From assembly GCF_026427775.1 (NCBI RefSeq), contig NZ_CP044532.1, positions 1,054,001-1,118,000 of the forward strand: a DNA stretch of 64,000 nt. The letters run 5' to 3'. Shown here one piece after another: positions 17,180 through 26,210 of this stretch (position 1 is its first letter; each line of letters starts with the position of its first letter). Origin of the DNA: Arthrobacter sp. CDRTa11. Lineage in GTDB: Bacteria; Actinomycetota; Actinomycetes; Actinomycetales; Micrococcaceae. The translations under genes and the position numbers were made by a program. Below the pieces are notes generated by a model. It ran no database searches and had not been told where the DNA came from. It worked only from the letters and a program-made list of their open reading frames with translations.

Positions 17180-18832
17180 ATGTCGAGCCCAACGGCCGCA
17201 GCACCACCCGTGGCGATGACCCACCGCCAGATCATGGAAGCCCTGACCGGCCTCCTCGCCGCCTTCTTCACGGCCATCCTCAGCAGCACCATCGTGGCGA
17301 ATGCGCTGCCCACCATCATGTCTGAGCTCAAAGGAACCCAGACGGATTTTGCCTGGGTCATCACGGCTGCGTTGCTTGCCAACGCAGCCACCACGCCCAT
17401 CTGGGGAAAACTGGCCGACCTCTATGACAAGAAGCTGCTGGTCCAGCTCAGCATTGTCATCTTCGTAGCCGGCTCCGTCATGGCGGGACTGTCCCAAACC
17501 ATCCCGTTGCTTCTGGCTGCACGGGTGATCCAGGGCGTGGCCATGGGCGGGCTCACCGCCATGGCCCAGGCCATCATCGGCACCATGATTCCGCCCAGGG
17601 ACCGCGGAAAATACTCCGGCTACATGGGCGCCGTGATGGCAGTGGGCACCGCAGGCGGCCCGCTGCTGGGCGGGTTTATCGTGGACAGCCCGCTGGGCTG
17701 GCGCTGGACGTTCTTTGTTTGCGTCCCGCTGGCCGTTGTGGCACTGATCCTGTTGCAGATCACCCTGAAGATCCAGCACATCCGGCGCCCGGCAAAGATC
17801 GACTGGCTGGGTTCCATCCTATTGACCTCCGGCGTCAGCCTGCTCCTGATCTGGGTCTCCTTTGCCGGCAACCCCGCCTACTACGACTGGATCTCCTGGC
17901 AGTCCGCCCTGATGGTGGGCGGCGGCGTGGTGCTGCTGGGTCTGCTGGTCCTGGTGGAAGCCAAGGTGGAGCAGCCCATCATTCCGCTCAAAATCATCTC
18001 CGAGCGCACCACCGCCCTGGCCATCCTTGCCTCGGTGGCAGTGGGCGTGGCCATGTTCGGTTCCTCCACCTTCCTGGGGCAATACTTCCAGGTGGCCCGC
18101 GGCGCCAGCCCCACCGAAGCGGGGTTGCTGACACTGCCCATGATCGCCGGCAACCTGGTGGGCTCCGTCGCCTCCGGCCTCCTGATCAGCCGTACCGGCA
18201 AGTGGAAGGGCTACCTCGTGGCCGGCTCAATCCTGCTCATCGGCGGGCTCGGCCTTGCCGGCACCATGGACCACACCACCGAGCTATGGCACGCGGGCGT
18301 TTTCACCGCAGTCCTGGGATTGGGACTGGGCATGCTGATGCAGAACCTTGTCCTTGCCGTGCAGAACACCGTCCGGGCCGCTGATATCGGAACGGCCAGC
18401 GCATCGGTGGCGTTCTTTCGATCGGTGGGCGGTGCCATTGGCGTTTCCGTTCTGGGTGCCGTTTTGGCCAACCGGGTCAGCGTACTGGCCAGCCAGGGAC
18501 TCAGCGCCGCGGGCATTGCCGTGGAGGGCGGCTCGGCAGGGGCCAGCATGGACCTGACGCACATGCCCGAGCCGGTGCGCGAGATCATGCGGGCGGCGTA
18601 TGGCGATGCCACCGCTGAAGTCTTCCTCGTCTCGGCCGCCGTGGGTCTCGTGGCGCTGGTTTCTGTCCTGTTTATCAAGGAACGCCCGCTGCGGCGCACC
18701 GTCGACGTCCAGGAGACGGAAGCCGCCCCTGGGGCTGGGCAAGGAACTGAACGTCAACCAGCGTCCCGATCAGCATCCGCTAACGCAAAACTGGAAAGCC
18801 CGACGGCGTCGCTCGCCTCCGTCAATAGCTGA
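17180..18832 (+). CDS. MFS multidrug efflux transporter (DHA2 family, 14 TM)
   Basis: 550 residues from ATG 17180 (AGGAG upstream). Signatures are TAILSSTIVANALPTIMSEL in TM1, GKLADLYDKKLL (motif A, about residue 75), and RVIQGVAMGGL leading into TM4. About 14 hydrophobic segments and EmrB/QacA-like length support proton-driven drug export. The C-terminal tail of about 45 residues is polar and Ala/Ser-rich. It follows the MarR gene by 10 bases and should be co-transcribed with it. Palindromic element B lies about 60 bases downstream. Confidence 0.92.
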   Translation: MSSPTAAAPPVAMTHRQIMEALTGLLAAFFTAILSSTIVANALPTIMSELKGTQTDFAWVITAALLANAATTPIWGKLADLYDKKLLVQLSIVIFVAGSVMAGLSQTIPLLLAARVIQGVAMGGLTAMAQAIIGTMIPPRDRGKYSGYMGAVMAVGTAGGPLLGGFIVDSPLGWRWTFFVCVPLAVVALILLQITLKIQHIRRPAKIDWLGSILLTSGVSLLLIWVSFAGNPAYYDWISWQSALMVGGGVVLLGLLVLVEAKVEQPIIPLKIISERTTALAILASVAVGVAMFGSSTFLGQYFQVARGASPTEAGLLTLPMIAGNLVGSVASGLLISRTGKWKGYLVAGSILLIGGLGLAGTMDHTTELWHAGVFTAVLGLGLGMLMQNLVLAVQNTVRAADIGTASASVAFFRSVGGAIGVSVLGAVLANRVSVLASQGLSAAGIAVEGGSAGASMDLTHMPEPVREIMRAAYGDATAEVFLVSAAVGLVALVSVLFIKERPLRRTVDVQETEAAPGAGQGTERQPASRSASANAKLESPTASLASVNS

Positions 18833-18891
18833 CCGGCGCCGAGCGCTGGGCACCCGCAAGGTGCTGCTCCGCCGTTTCGCCGTCCCTGATG

Positions 18892-18947
18892 GCGCGAACG
18901 GACACGTGAGGCCCTGGACATCCAGGGCCTCACGTGCACGTTCGTGC
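18892..18947. repeat. Long palindromic element B (GCGCGAACG...TGAGGCCC family)
   Basis: Arms 18892-18918 and 18921-18947 pair at 24 of 27 positions with a 2-base centre. The left arm shares GCGCGAACG, ACAC and TGAGGCCC with element A at 16532. Confidence 0.85.
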
Positions 18948-19107
18948 AGGGACGCCGGGAGTGCAGTACTCCGATTGGATGATCTTTCCGTGCGGTGTTT
19001 CGCCAGGGCAGGGGATTTCGTACAGTTGGAAGGCTAATTAATGTCAGCCCCGGCTGCTACTTCTTATTCGTACCAATTCGCGCTCTCTTCTTTAAGGATC
19101 CGTGGGC

Positions 19108-20841
19108 ATGCTCCTCACCCTCATACGGCGCTATTCCAAGCCGTATATGCCATACATCGTGGCCGTCATTGTCTTGCAACTGGCGTCCACGATTGCCGCA
19201 CTCTACCTGCCAAGCCTCAATGCCCAGATCATCGATGAGGGTGTTTCCCGCGGTGACACCGACTTCATCTGGCGGACCGGTGTTGTGATGCTCCTGGTCG
19301 CTTTTGTCCAGGTCGCTACCGCCATCGCGGGCGTGTACTACGGATCCAAGGCAGCCATGGCGGTGGGCCGGGACCTGCGCCGCGGTGTGTTCCGCAAGGT
19401 CACCAGCTTCTCCGCCAAGGACGTGAACACTTTTGGCGCGCCCACCCTGATCACCCGCGGCACCAATGACGTCCAGCAGGTCCAGATGCTGGTGCTGATG
19501 GGCCTGAACTTCATGGTTGCCACGCCCATCATGTGCATCGGCGGCATCATCATGGCGCTCCGTGAGGACATCAGCCTCTCCTGGCTGGTCTGGGTGTCCG
19601 TACCCGTGCTCCTTGTCGTGGTGGGCTACCTTGTGGTCCGGCTGATGCCGCTCTTCCGTTCCATGCAGAAAAAAATCGACGGCATCAACGCCGTCCTGCG
19701 GGAGCAGATCATTGGCATCAGGGTGGTCCGGGCATTCGTCCGCGAACCCTATGAAACCGAGCGCTTCGGGGAGGCCAACAAGGAACTGACGGACGTTTCG
19801 CTGAAGATCGGTTCCCTCTTTGTCCTGATGTTCCCGGTCATCGGCATGATCCTGCACCTCTCCACCGCCGCCGTCCTGTGGTTTGGCGGCCAGCGCGTTG
19901 ATTCCGGCGACATGCAGGTGGGTGCCCTGACCGCCTTCCTCCAATACCTGCTGCAGATCCTCATCGCCGTCATGATGGGCACGTTCATGGCCATGATGAT
20001 TCCGCGCGCTTCGGTGTGTGCTGACCGCATCGGTGAGGTGCTCGACGTCGAACCCTCGATCCACGATCCTGAACAGCCGGAGAGTCCGGCCACCCCCGCC
20101 GGTGTCGTCGAATACCGAAACGTCACCTTTGCGTACCCGGGTGCCGAGTCACCGGTCCTGAGCAACATCAGTTTTACCGCCAGGCCGGGGGAGACGCTGG
20201 CCATCATCGGCTCCACGGGCGCCGGGAAAACTTCGCTGCTGTCGCTGCTGCCGCGCCTCTATGACGTGGCCGAGGGCGAGGTCCTCCTTGACGGCGTCTC
20301 CGTCAGCAAGCTGGACCGGGCCGAAATTACCAAACGGGTGGCGCTGGTTCCCCAGCGGCCGTATCTGTTCTCCGGGACCATCGAGCACAACCTGCGCTTC
20401 GGGAAAACCGAGGCAACGGACCAGGAGCTCTGGGAGGCACTGGAGGTAGCGCAGGGCGAGGACTTTGTCCGGGAAAAGAAGAATGGCCTGAACTCACGCA
20501 TCGCGCAGGGCGGAACCAACGTCTCCGGCGGCCAGCGGCAGCGGCTCTGCATCGCCCGGGCGCTGGTGACCAAGCCCAAGGTGTACCTTTTTGACGATTC
20601 CTTCTCTGCCTTGGACGTTGCCACCGATGCCCGGCTCCGCGCCGCGCTGAAAGGCACCACTGCTGACGCAACGGTGATTATCGTTGCCCAGCGGATCTCC
20701 ACCATCACGGAGGCCGATCAGATCCTGGTGCTGGACAACGGCCGGATCGTTGACCGCGGCACCCATGAGGAACTGCTGGAAACGTCACCCACCTACCAGG
20801 AAATTGTGGAATCCCAGCTGAGCGTGGAGGAAATGGCATGA
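19108..20841 (+). CDS. ABC exporter half-transporter (NBD with degenerate Walker B)
   Basis: 577 residues from ATG 19108, which has AAGGA 9 bases upstream (GTG 19102 is less well placed). Six N-terminal hydrophobic segments precede an ATPase domain: Walker A GSTGAGKTS (about residue 371), signature NVSGGQRQRLCIARAL (about 474), Walker B VYLFDDSFSALD (about 493). The catalytic Glu after Walker B is Asp, so this half supplies the degenerate ATP site of a heterodimer. It overlaps the next half-transporter gene by four bases. Substrate is unknown; drugs, lipids or peptides are typical. Confidence 0.9.
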   Translation: MLLTLIRRYSKPYMPYIVAVIVLQLASTIAALYLPSLNAQIIDEGVSRGDTDFIWRTGVVMLLVAFVQVATAIAGVYYGSKAAMAVGRDLRRGVFRKVTSFSAKDVNTFGAPTLITRGTNDVQQVQMLVLMGLNFMVATPIMCIGGIIMALREDISLSWLVWVSVPVLLVVVGYLVVRLMPLFRSMQKKIDGINAVLREQIIGIRVVRAFVREPYETERFGEANKELTDVSLKIGSLFVLMFPVIGMILHLSTAAVLWFGGQRVDSGDMQVGALTAFLQYLLQILIAVMMGTFMAMMIPRASVCADRIGEVLDVEPSIHDPEQPESPATPAGVVEYRNVTFAYPGAESPVLSNISFTARPGETLAIIGSTGAGKTSLLSLLPRLYDVAEGEVLLDGVSVSKLDRAEITKRVALVPQRPYLFSGTIEHNLRFGKTEATDQELWEALEVAQGEDFVREKKNGLNSRIAQGGTNVSGGQRQRLCIARALVTKPKVYLFDDSFSALDVATDARLRAALKGTTADATVIIVAQRISTITEADQILVLDNGRIVDRGTHEELLETSPTYQEIVESQLSVEEMA

Positions 20842-22904
20842 GCGGCCGCAAGAAGGATTCAACAAACGCCGGGGACACGGCAACAACACCGGCTGTGTCA
20901 GATTCACCTGACGTTCTCGAGGACGACGACTTCTTCGAGGAGGAATACAAGCCCTCCGAGGCCGACGGCGATATGTTCGGCGGCATGCCGGCGAAAAAGG
21001 CGGAACACTTCTGGCCTTCGGCAAAGCGGCTGATGGGCCTGCTCAAGCCGGAGGCACTGGGCATCTATGCTGTGGTGGCCCTGGTACTGGTGGCCGTTGT
21101 CCTGAACGTCATCGCGCCCAAGATCCTGGGCCAGGCCATGGACGTGATCTTCGGCGGCGTGGTGGGCAAGCAGCTGCCCGCCGGTGCCAGCAAGGAAGAG
21201 TTCGTCGAGGGGCTGCGCCAGCAGGGGCAGGACAACTTCGCGGACATGATCTCCAAGATGGAAGTGATCCCCGGAAGCGGCATTGACTTCCAGAAACTGT
21301 CGGTCCTCATCGCTGTTGTGCTGCTGATGTACTTCGTGGCCAACATTTTCCTGTGGCTCCAGGGCTACGTCCTGAACCGGATCGTCATGAAGGTCATCCG
21401 CCGGCTCCGCGACGATACCGAAAAGAAGCTGAACCGGCTGCCGCTGAACTACTTTGACACCCGCCAGCGCGGCGATGTCCTCTCGCGGGTGACAAACGAC
21501 GTCGACAACATCCAGCAGGCGCTCCAGCAGGCCTTCGCCCAGCTGATCAACTCGCTGCTGACGGTCATCGGCATCGTCATCATGATGTTCATCGTGTCCT
21601 GGCAACTGGCAGTCATTGCACTGATCGCGCTCCCGCTCTCCGGTGTCGCCGCCGGCATCATCGGGTCCCGCAGCCAGAAGCTGTTCGCCGCCCAGTGGAA
21701 GAACACCGGCGCACTCAACGGCCAAATCGAGGAATCCTTCTCAGGCCATGACCTGGTGCGGGTTTTCGGCCGCGATGCGGACATGCTGGAACGCTTCGAG
21801 GAGCGCAACGAGGCACTGTACAAGGCCAGCTTCGGGGCACAGTTCGTCTCCGGCATCATTTTCCCGGTGATGCAGTTTGTCTCCTACCTCAGCTACGTGG
21901 GCATTGCCGTTGTGGGTGGCCTCCGGGTGGCCTCAGGTTCCATGTCCTTGGGGGATGCCACCGCGTTCATCCAGTACTCACGGGAGTTCACGCAGCCGCT
22001 GGGCCAGATGGCCGGCATGGCCAACATGCTCCAGTCAGGCGTGGCGTCCTCCGAGCGCGTGTTCGAATTCCTTGACGCCGATGAGCAGGATCCTGAGACT
22101 GCCACCGACCACCTGCCCGCCAAGACGGACGGCCACGTGGAGTTCAGGGATGTCACGTTCAGCTACACCGAGGACAAGAAGCTGATCGAGAACCTTTCCT
22201 TCACCGCGCAGCCAGGCCACACAGTCGCCATTGTGGGCCCCACCGGAGCTGGCAAAACCACCCTGGTGAACCTGGTGATGCGCTTCTATGAGCTCAATTC
22301 AGGCTCCATTACCCTGGACGGCGTGGAGATCACCAAGTTGAGCCGTGCCGAACTCCGGTCCAAGGTGGGAATGGTGCTCCAGGACGCCTGGCTGTTCGGC
22401 GGCTCCATCTACGACAACATCCGCTACGGCAACCTGGACGCCACGGAAGAGCAGGTGATGGCTGCGGCGAAGGCCACCTTCGTGGACCGTTTTGTGCGTG
22501 CCCTGCCGGAAGGCTACAACACCGTGATTGATGAGGAAGGCAATAACGTCAGCGCCGGTGAGAAGCAGCTGATCACCATCGCCCGCGCGTTTGTGGCCAA
22601 CCCGTCGCTGCTCATCCTGGATGAGGCCACCAGCTCGGTGGACACCCGCACCGAACTGCTGGTGCAAAAGGCCATGGCAGCCCTTCGGACCGACCGCACC
22701 AGTTTTGTTATCGCGCACCGTCTTTCCACCATCCGCGATGCCGACACCATTCTGGTGATGGAGAACGGCCAGATTGTCGAACAGGGTAACCACAAAGTCC
22801 TTTTGGCGGCGGAGGGAGCGTACTACCGGCTTTACATGTCCCAGTTCGCCGGATCCGACGCTGAAGAAACACCTGTGGACGACTCGACGGCGGTGCACAG
22901 CTGA
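20838..22904 (+). CDS. ABC exporter half-transporter (catalytic partner)
   Basis: 688 residues. An acidic N-terminal extension of about 60 residues (LEDDDFFEEEYKPSEADG) precedes the six-TM domain, and an extra loop of about 55 residues lies between the first two TM segments. The ATPase has Walker A GPTGAGKTTLV (about 468), Walker B LLILDEATSSVD (about 592) with the catalytic Glu, but an altered signature NVSAGEKQLITIARA. Together with its partner this makes one consensus site and one degenerate site, as in TmrAB/LmrCD-type heterodimers. The ATG overlaps the partner's stop. Confidence 0.92.
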   Translation: MSGRKKDSTNAGDTATTPAVSDSPDVLEDDDFFEEEYKPSEADGDMFGGMPAKKAEHFWPSAKRLMGLLKPEALGIYAVVALVLVAVVLNVIAPKILGQAMDVIFGGVVGKQLPAGASKEEFVEGLRQQGQDNFADMISKMEVIPGSGIDFQKLSVLIAVVLLMYFVANIFLWLQGYVLNRIVMKVIRRLRDDTEKKLNRLPLNYFDTRQRGDVLSRVTNDVDNIQQALQQAFAQLINSLLTVIGIVIMMFIVSWQLAVIALIALPLSGVAAGIIGSRSQKLFAAQWKNTGALNGQIEESFSGHDLVRVFGRDADMLERFEERNEALYKASFGAQFVSGIIFPVMQFVSYLSYVGIAVVGGLRVASGSMSLGDATAFIQYSREFTQPLGQMAGMANMLQSGVASSERVFEFLDADEQDPETATDHLPAKTDGHVEFRDVTFSYTEDKKLIENLSFTAQPGHTVAIVGPTGAGKTTLVNLVMRFYELNSGSITLDGVEITKLSRAELRSKVGMVLQDAWLFGGSIYDNIRYGNLDATEEQVMAAAKATFVDRFVRALPEGYNTVIDEEGNNVSAGEKQLITIARAFVANPSLLILDEATSSVDTRTELLVQKAMAALRTDRTSFVIAHRLSTIRDADTILVMENGQIVEQGNHKVLLAAEGAYYRLYMSQFAGSDAEETPVDDSTAVHS

Positions 22905-22957
22905 ACGGGCAGGGCGCCGGCCTGGAGGCATCTGCCCAACCGGTATTTTCCCAGCAG

Positions 22958-23470
22958 ATGCCTGCTTCCGGGGCACCCGCCCCGGCGCAGGCACCCGCTT
23001 CAGAGGCACCCTCCCGGGCGCAGGCACCCCGGCGCATTGAGGTCCTGGTGCCGATGAGATGGGGGGACATGGATGCCTATGGGCATATCAACAACGTCCA
23101 GATCGTCCGGATGCTCGAGGAGGCGAGAATCGCCGCGTTCGGGCCACCCCGGGGCGCCGGACTGCCGGGGGTCGAACCACACGTTTCCCTCTTCAACGAC
23201 GTTCCCGAAGGCACCATGGCGCTGGTGGTGGATCACAAAATCCGGTACGTCAGGACCTTGGAATACCGAAACATCCCCGCAGTGGTCCAGGTCTGGATTG
23301 GTGCCGTGAAGGGTGCCAGCTTTGACATCCACTATGTGGTGCAGGATCCGGTCAGCAGGGAAGACTGCGTCAGGGCCAGCAGTCATTTGGCGTTTGTGGA
23401 CGAAGCAACAGGCCGAGTGCTGCGCCTGACCCCGGAGCAAAAGGAGCGCATCCGGCCCTTTGTTATCTAA
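22958..23470 (+). CDS. 4HBT hot-dog acyl-CoA thioesterase
   Basis: 170 residues; the first 25 are Ala/Pro-rich repeats (APAPAQAPASEAP) with no fold. The hot-dog domain starts at IEVLVPMRWGDMDAYGHINNVQ, whose Asp (DMDAYGHINN) is the catalytic residue of 4-hydroxybenzoyl-CoA thioesterase-type enzymes. RYVRTLEYRNIPAVVQVWI and FDIHYVVQDP complete the fold. It probably releases free acids from acyl-CoA in the cytoplasm. It lies 53 bases after the ABC gene. The start is uncertain because of the low-complexity leader. Confidence 0.85.
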   Translation: MPASGAPAPAQAPASEAPSRAQAPRRIEVLVPMRWGDMDAYGHINNVQIVRMLEEARIAAFGPPRGAGLPGVEPHVSLFNDVPEGTMALVVDHKIRYVRTLEYRNIPAVVQVWIGAVKGASFDIHYVVQDPVSREDCVRASSHLAFVDEATGRVLRLTPEQKERIRPFVI

Positions 23471-23548
23471 CCCAAGCGACGCCCTGCCACCGTTGCGGTG
23501 GCCGGGTGGTACGCCTGAAACTTAATACCTGGACTAAGGAGTTTGATC

Positions 23549-23788
23549 ATGGCCAAGATGAAAAAGAAGACCTGGAAAGAAATGTCGCCCGCAGCACGGA
23601 CGGGGACGATCATTATCGGAATCGCGCAGGTGGCGCTGATGCTTGCCGCCCAACGGGACATCTCGCGGCGCCCGGCGGAACTGATCAACGGGCCCAAGGC
23701 AGCTTGGCGGATGGGCGCCTTGATCAACTTCGTTGGACCCATGGGTTACTTCGTGTTCGGCCGCAAGCGGCCCGGGGCGGTCAAGTAG
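23549..23788 (+). CDS. Small membrane protein, PLDc_N-like (cardiolipin synthase N-terminal domain family)
   Basis: 79 residues from ATG 23549 with TAAGGAG 7 bases upstream. Two hydrophobic segments surround INGPKAAWRMGALINFVGPMGYFVFGRKR, the pattern of the PLDc_N domain found alone in many actinobacterial small proteins. It has no catalytic HKD motif. It probably sits in the cytoplasmic membrane; function is unknown. The 3' end of the gene is the first unit of a 50-bp tandem repeat. Confidence 0.78.
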   Translation: MAKMKKKTWKEMSPAARTGTIIIGIAQVALMLAAQRDISRRPAELINGPKAAWRMGALINFVGPMGYFVFGRKRPGAVK

Positions 23789-23922
23789 GGGGCGGCCGGA
23801 CCCGGCTAGGCAAGTCCCGAGCCGGGGCGGTCAAGTAGAGGGGCTGCCGGACCTGCCTCGGCAGGCCCACAGCCGAATGGCCAAGCACGGGAGCAGCCTG
23901 TCCCGGCTCGGCAAGTCCCCAG
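23772..23922. repeat. Three degenerate 50-bp tandem repeats starting inside a gene's 3' end
   Basis: Units start at 23772, 23822 and about 23873. The first two share CCGGGGCGGTCAAGTAG, which contains the TAG stop of the upstream gene; the first and third share CCCGGCT(A/C)GGCAAGTCCC. The 190 bases between this gene and mcrB hold nothing else recognisable. Confidence 0.85.
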
Positions 23923-23978
23923 CAGGGGATCCGGTCCCATGCAGCGGAAACCCAGCTTAAGGCTGTAAATTTGACGGA

Positions 23979-26210
23979 ATGATTCCTGCCCCAAAAACTG
24001 CCATTACCCGTGCCCTCGGTATCTCTCAGGAGATTGAGGACGCGGCCTGGTTTGTGCTCGGGCCAGGCCTTCAAGGCAAACCCTCCGCCCTGGACGGGCG
24101 TACCCTCACGTGGACAGCGGAGGCCGCGGCTGAGCTGCTGGAGCGCCTGGAACGCGGTGTTCCGGACGCCAAGGCACCCATGATGACCAATCTCCGCGAG
24201 AACCTCCAGGATGCCTCGCGCGGCGCGAAGCAGCTGGCGGTGGAACTGCTTTTCCTGCAGTCGCTGCCGCTGGCACATGAGGTCAAGTCGCTCAAGGTCA
24301 AGCGTGCCCGCGTGGCCGAGGCCGCCTCCTGGCTGGAACCTCCGCTGGAGCTGCCCGAAGAGCTCTATAAGGGCATGACAGACCATGGCGTGATCAGGGA
24401 CCGCACCGCAGAATTCAACTGGACCATCTGGGACCATCTGAAGTGGCTGTGCCGGTTTGTCCAGCACGTGGACCAGCAGGTCCCGGAGGCCATCACCGCG
24501 GCGCTCAGGGATCCCCTGAAGTTCCATGCGTTGGCCTCGTCAACGCCGGGTGACCAGCCGGCCATCCGGCGCAGCATCGAGTACCTGGCGTGGCCAAGCT
24601 ATTTTGAGCCCGTCGTGGCCGACGTGGAGCGCCAGGAGATCCGCGATGCCTTTGCCTCGCTGGTGGGCGGGGCCAAGGGTGACAGCGACGAGGACATCAC
24701 CGCGGACATTCACCGGATCCGGCTCCACCTTGATGAACAGGCCGGGCAGCGCATCGACTGGTACGCACGCCAGCTGGTGAGCCAGTGGCGCAAGGTGGGC
24801 GATCCCGGCAGGCGTGCCTGGCTGCTGCGCACGCACAGCGACAACACCGAACTGCTCAGCGCCTGGCAGGGCGAAGAGAAGGTGACGCTCGACGTCGAAC
24901 ACCTCCGGCTGCTCGATCCCGGCGTGACCGCAGGACTGGTGCAGCACGCCGTCGATGAGGACTACAAGCACCTGGGCTATGTGGAGCGCGAGGACACCAA
25001 GACCGCCGTTTTTGCTTTCCTCACGGTGATGAAGCCCGGCGACCTGGTGCTGTATCAGCACTCCGGCACGGTCAGGCTTGGGGTGGTGTTGGGTGAGCCC
25101 GAACATAATGAGGACAACCGCCGGATGCGCCGCAAGGTCCGCTGGTTCGACGAGGGCCATACCACCACCTCCCTGCCGCGGCACGTCCAGCGCCAGCTTG
25201 CCACTCCCGGGATCATCGTGGACGTCACCAAGGTGGCGCAGGCACTCCAGGCGCTCCTGCCGGCCGAGGCAGAACCGGAAGACGACGACGCCGGCGAGGC
25301 TTCCGCCGTCGTCGAGCCTGTCCAGGAAGGCTTCCGGCCGCTGACGGCCGAATTCGCGGACTCGCTGCACATGGACCTGGAGCCGCTGCAGGAGATCGCG
25401 GAATTGCTGGAAGAAAACCGCCAGCTGGTTCTCTACGGTCCGCCCGGAACCGGCAAAACCTACCTGGCCAAACACCTCGCTGCCGAGCTGGCCGATGACA
25501 GCACGGACGAACGCGTCAAACTGGTGCAGTTCCACCCGTCGTATGCCTATGAGGACTTCTTTGAGGGCTACCGGCCGGACAAAACGGACGAAGGCCAGGT
25601 GTCCTTCAAACTTGTGGCAGGACCGCTGCGACGGCTGGCCGAGGAAGCCGCGAAGCCGGGCAACGAAAAGAAGCCCTACTTCCTGATCATCGACGAGATG
25701 AACCGCGCCAACCTGGCCAAGGTGTTCGGCGAGCTCTACTTCCTGCTCGAATACCGCGACGACAGGATCTACCTGCAGTACAGCCCGAACGAGCCGTTTA
25801 CGCTGCCGGACAACCTGTACATCATCGGCACCATGAACACGGCCGACCGCTCCATCGCCATGATGGACGCTGCCATCCGCCGCCGCTTTGCCTTCATCGA
25901 ACTGCATCCGCAGACGGAGCCGGTGAAGGGTTCGCTGCTGCGCTTCCTGCAGGCCCGGCAGCTGGACACCACGCCTGCGTTGCTCCTGGATGCGCTGAAC
26001 ACGGCCATCGATGAGTGGGACCGGGACCTGATGATCGGTCCGTCCTACTTCATGAAGCCGGCAGCCCAGACGCCCGCAGGCCTTCGCCGCATCTGGAAGT
26101 ACGAGCTGATGCCGCTGCTGGAGGAGCACTACCACGGCCAGCTGACCCGGGCGCAGCTTGAGGAGCGCTTCGGACTGGACCAGCTGCTGGGACGCCTTGC
26201 ACCCGGGTAG
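23979..26210 (+). CDS. mcrB: McrB-type AAA+ GTPase subunit of a modification-dependent restriction system
   Basis: 743 residues. The C-terminal AAA+ motor has Walker A LYGPPGTGKTYLAK (about residue 485), IIDEMNRANLAKVFGELYFLLEYR (about 565) and the McrB-specific GTMNTADRSIAMMDAAIRRRF (about 615). The N-terminal 330 residues are helical and unrecognised. Residues of about 350-435 (KPGDLVLYQHSGTVRLGVV ... RRKVRWFD) look like a PUA/EVE-type beta barrel that could read modified bases (inference). McrB drives translocation on modified DNA and recruits McrC for cleavage. mcrC begins inside its 3' end. Confidence 0.92.
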   Translation: MIPAPKTAITRALGISQEIEDAAWFVLGPGLQGKPSALDGRTLTWTAEAAAELLERLERGVPDAKAPMMTNLRENLQDASRGAKQLAVELLFLQSLPLAHEVKSLKVKRARVAEAASWLEPPLELPEELYKGMTDHGVIRDRTAEFNWTIWDHLKWLCRFVQHVDQQVPEAITAALRDPLKFHALASSTPGDQPAIRRSIEYLAWPSYFEPVVADVERQEIRDAFASLVGGAKGDSDEDITADIHRIRLHLDEQAGQRIDWYARQLVSQWRKVGDPGRRAWLLRTHSDNTELLSAWQGEEKVTLDVEHLRLLDPGVTAGLVQHAVDEDYKHLGYVEREDTKTAVFAFLTVMKPGDLVLYQHSGTVRLGVVLGEPEHNEDNRRMRRKVRWFDEGHTTTSLPRHVQRQLATPGIIVDVTKVAQALQALLPAEAEPEDDDAGEASAVVEPVQEGFRPLTAEFADSLHMDLEPLQEIAELLEENRQLVLYGPPGTGKTYLAKHLAAELADDSTDERVKLVQFHPSYAYEDFFEGYRPDKTDEGQVSFKLVAGPLRRLAEEAAKPGNEKKPYFLIIDEMNRANLAKVFGELYFLLEYRDDRIYLQYSPNEPFTLPDNLYIIGTMNTADRSIAMMDAAIRRRFAFIELHPQTEPVKGSLLRFLQARQLDTTPALLLDALNTAIDEWDRDLMIGPSYFMKPAAQTPAGLRRIWKYELMPLLEEHYHGQLTRAQLEERFGLDQLLGRLAPG

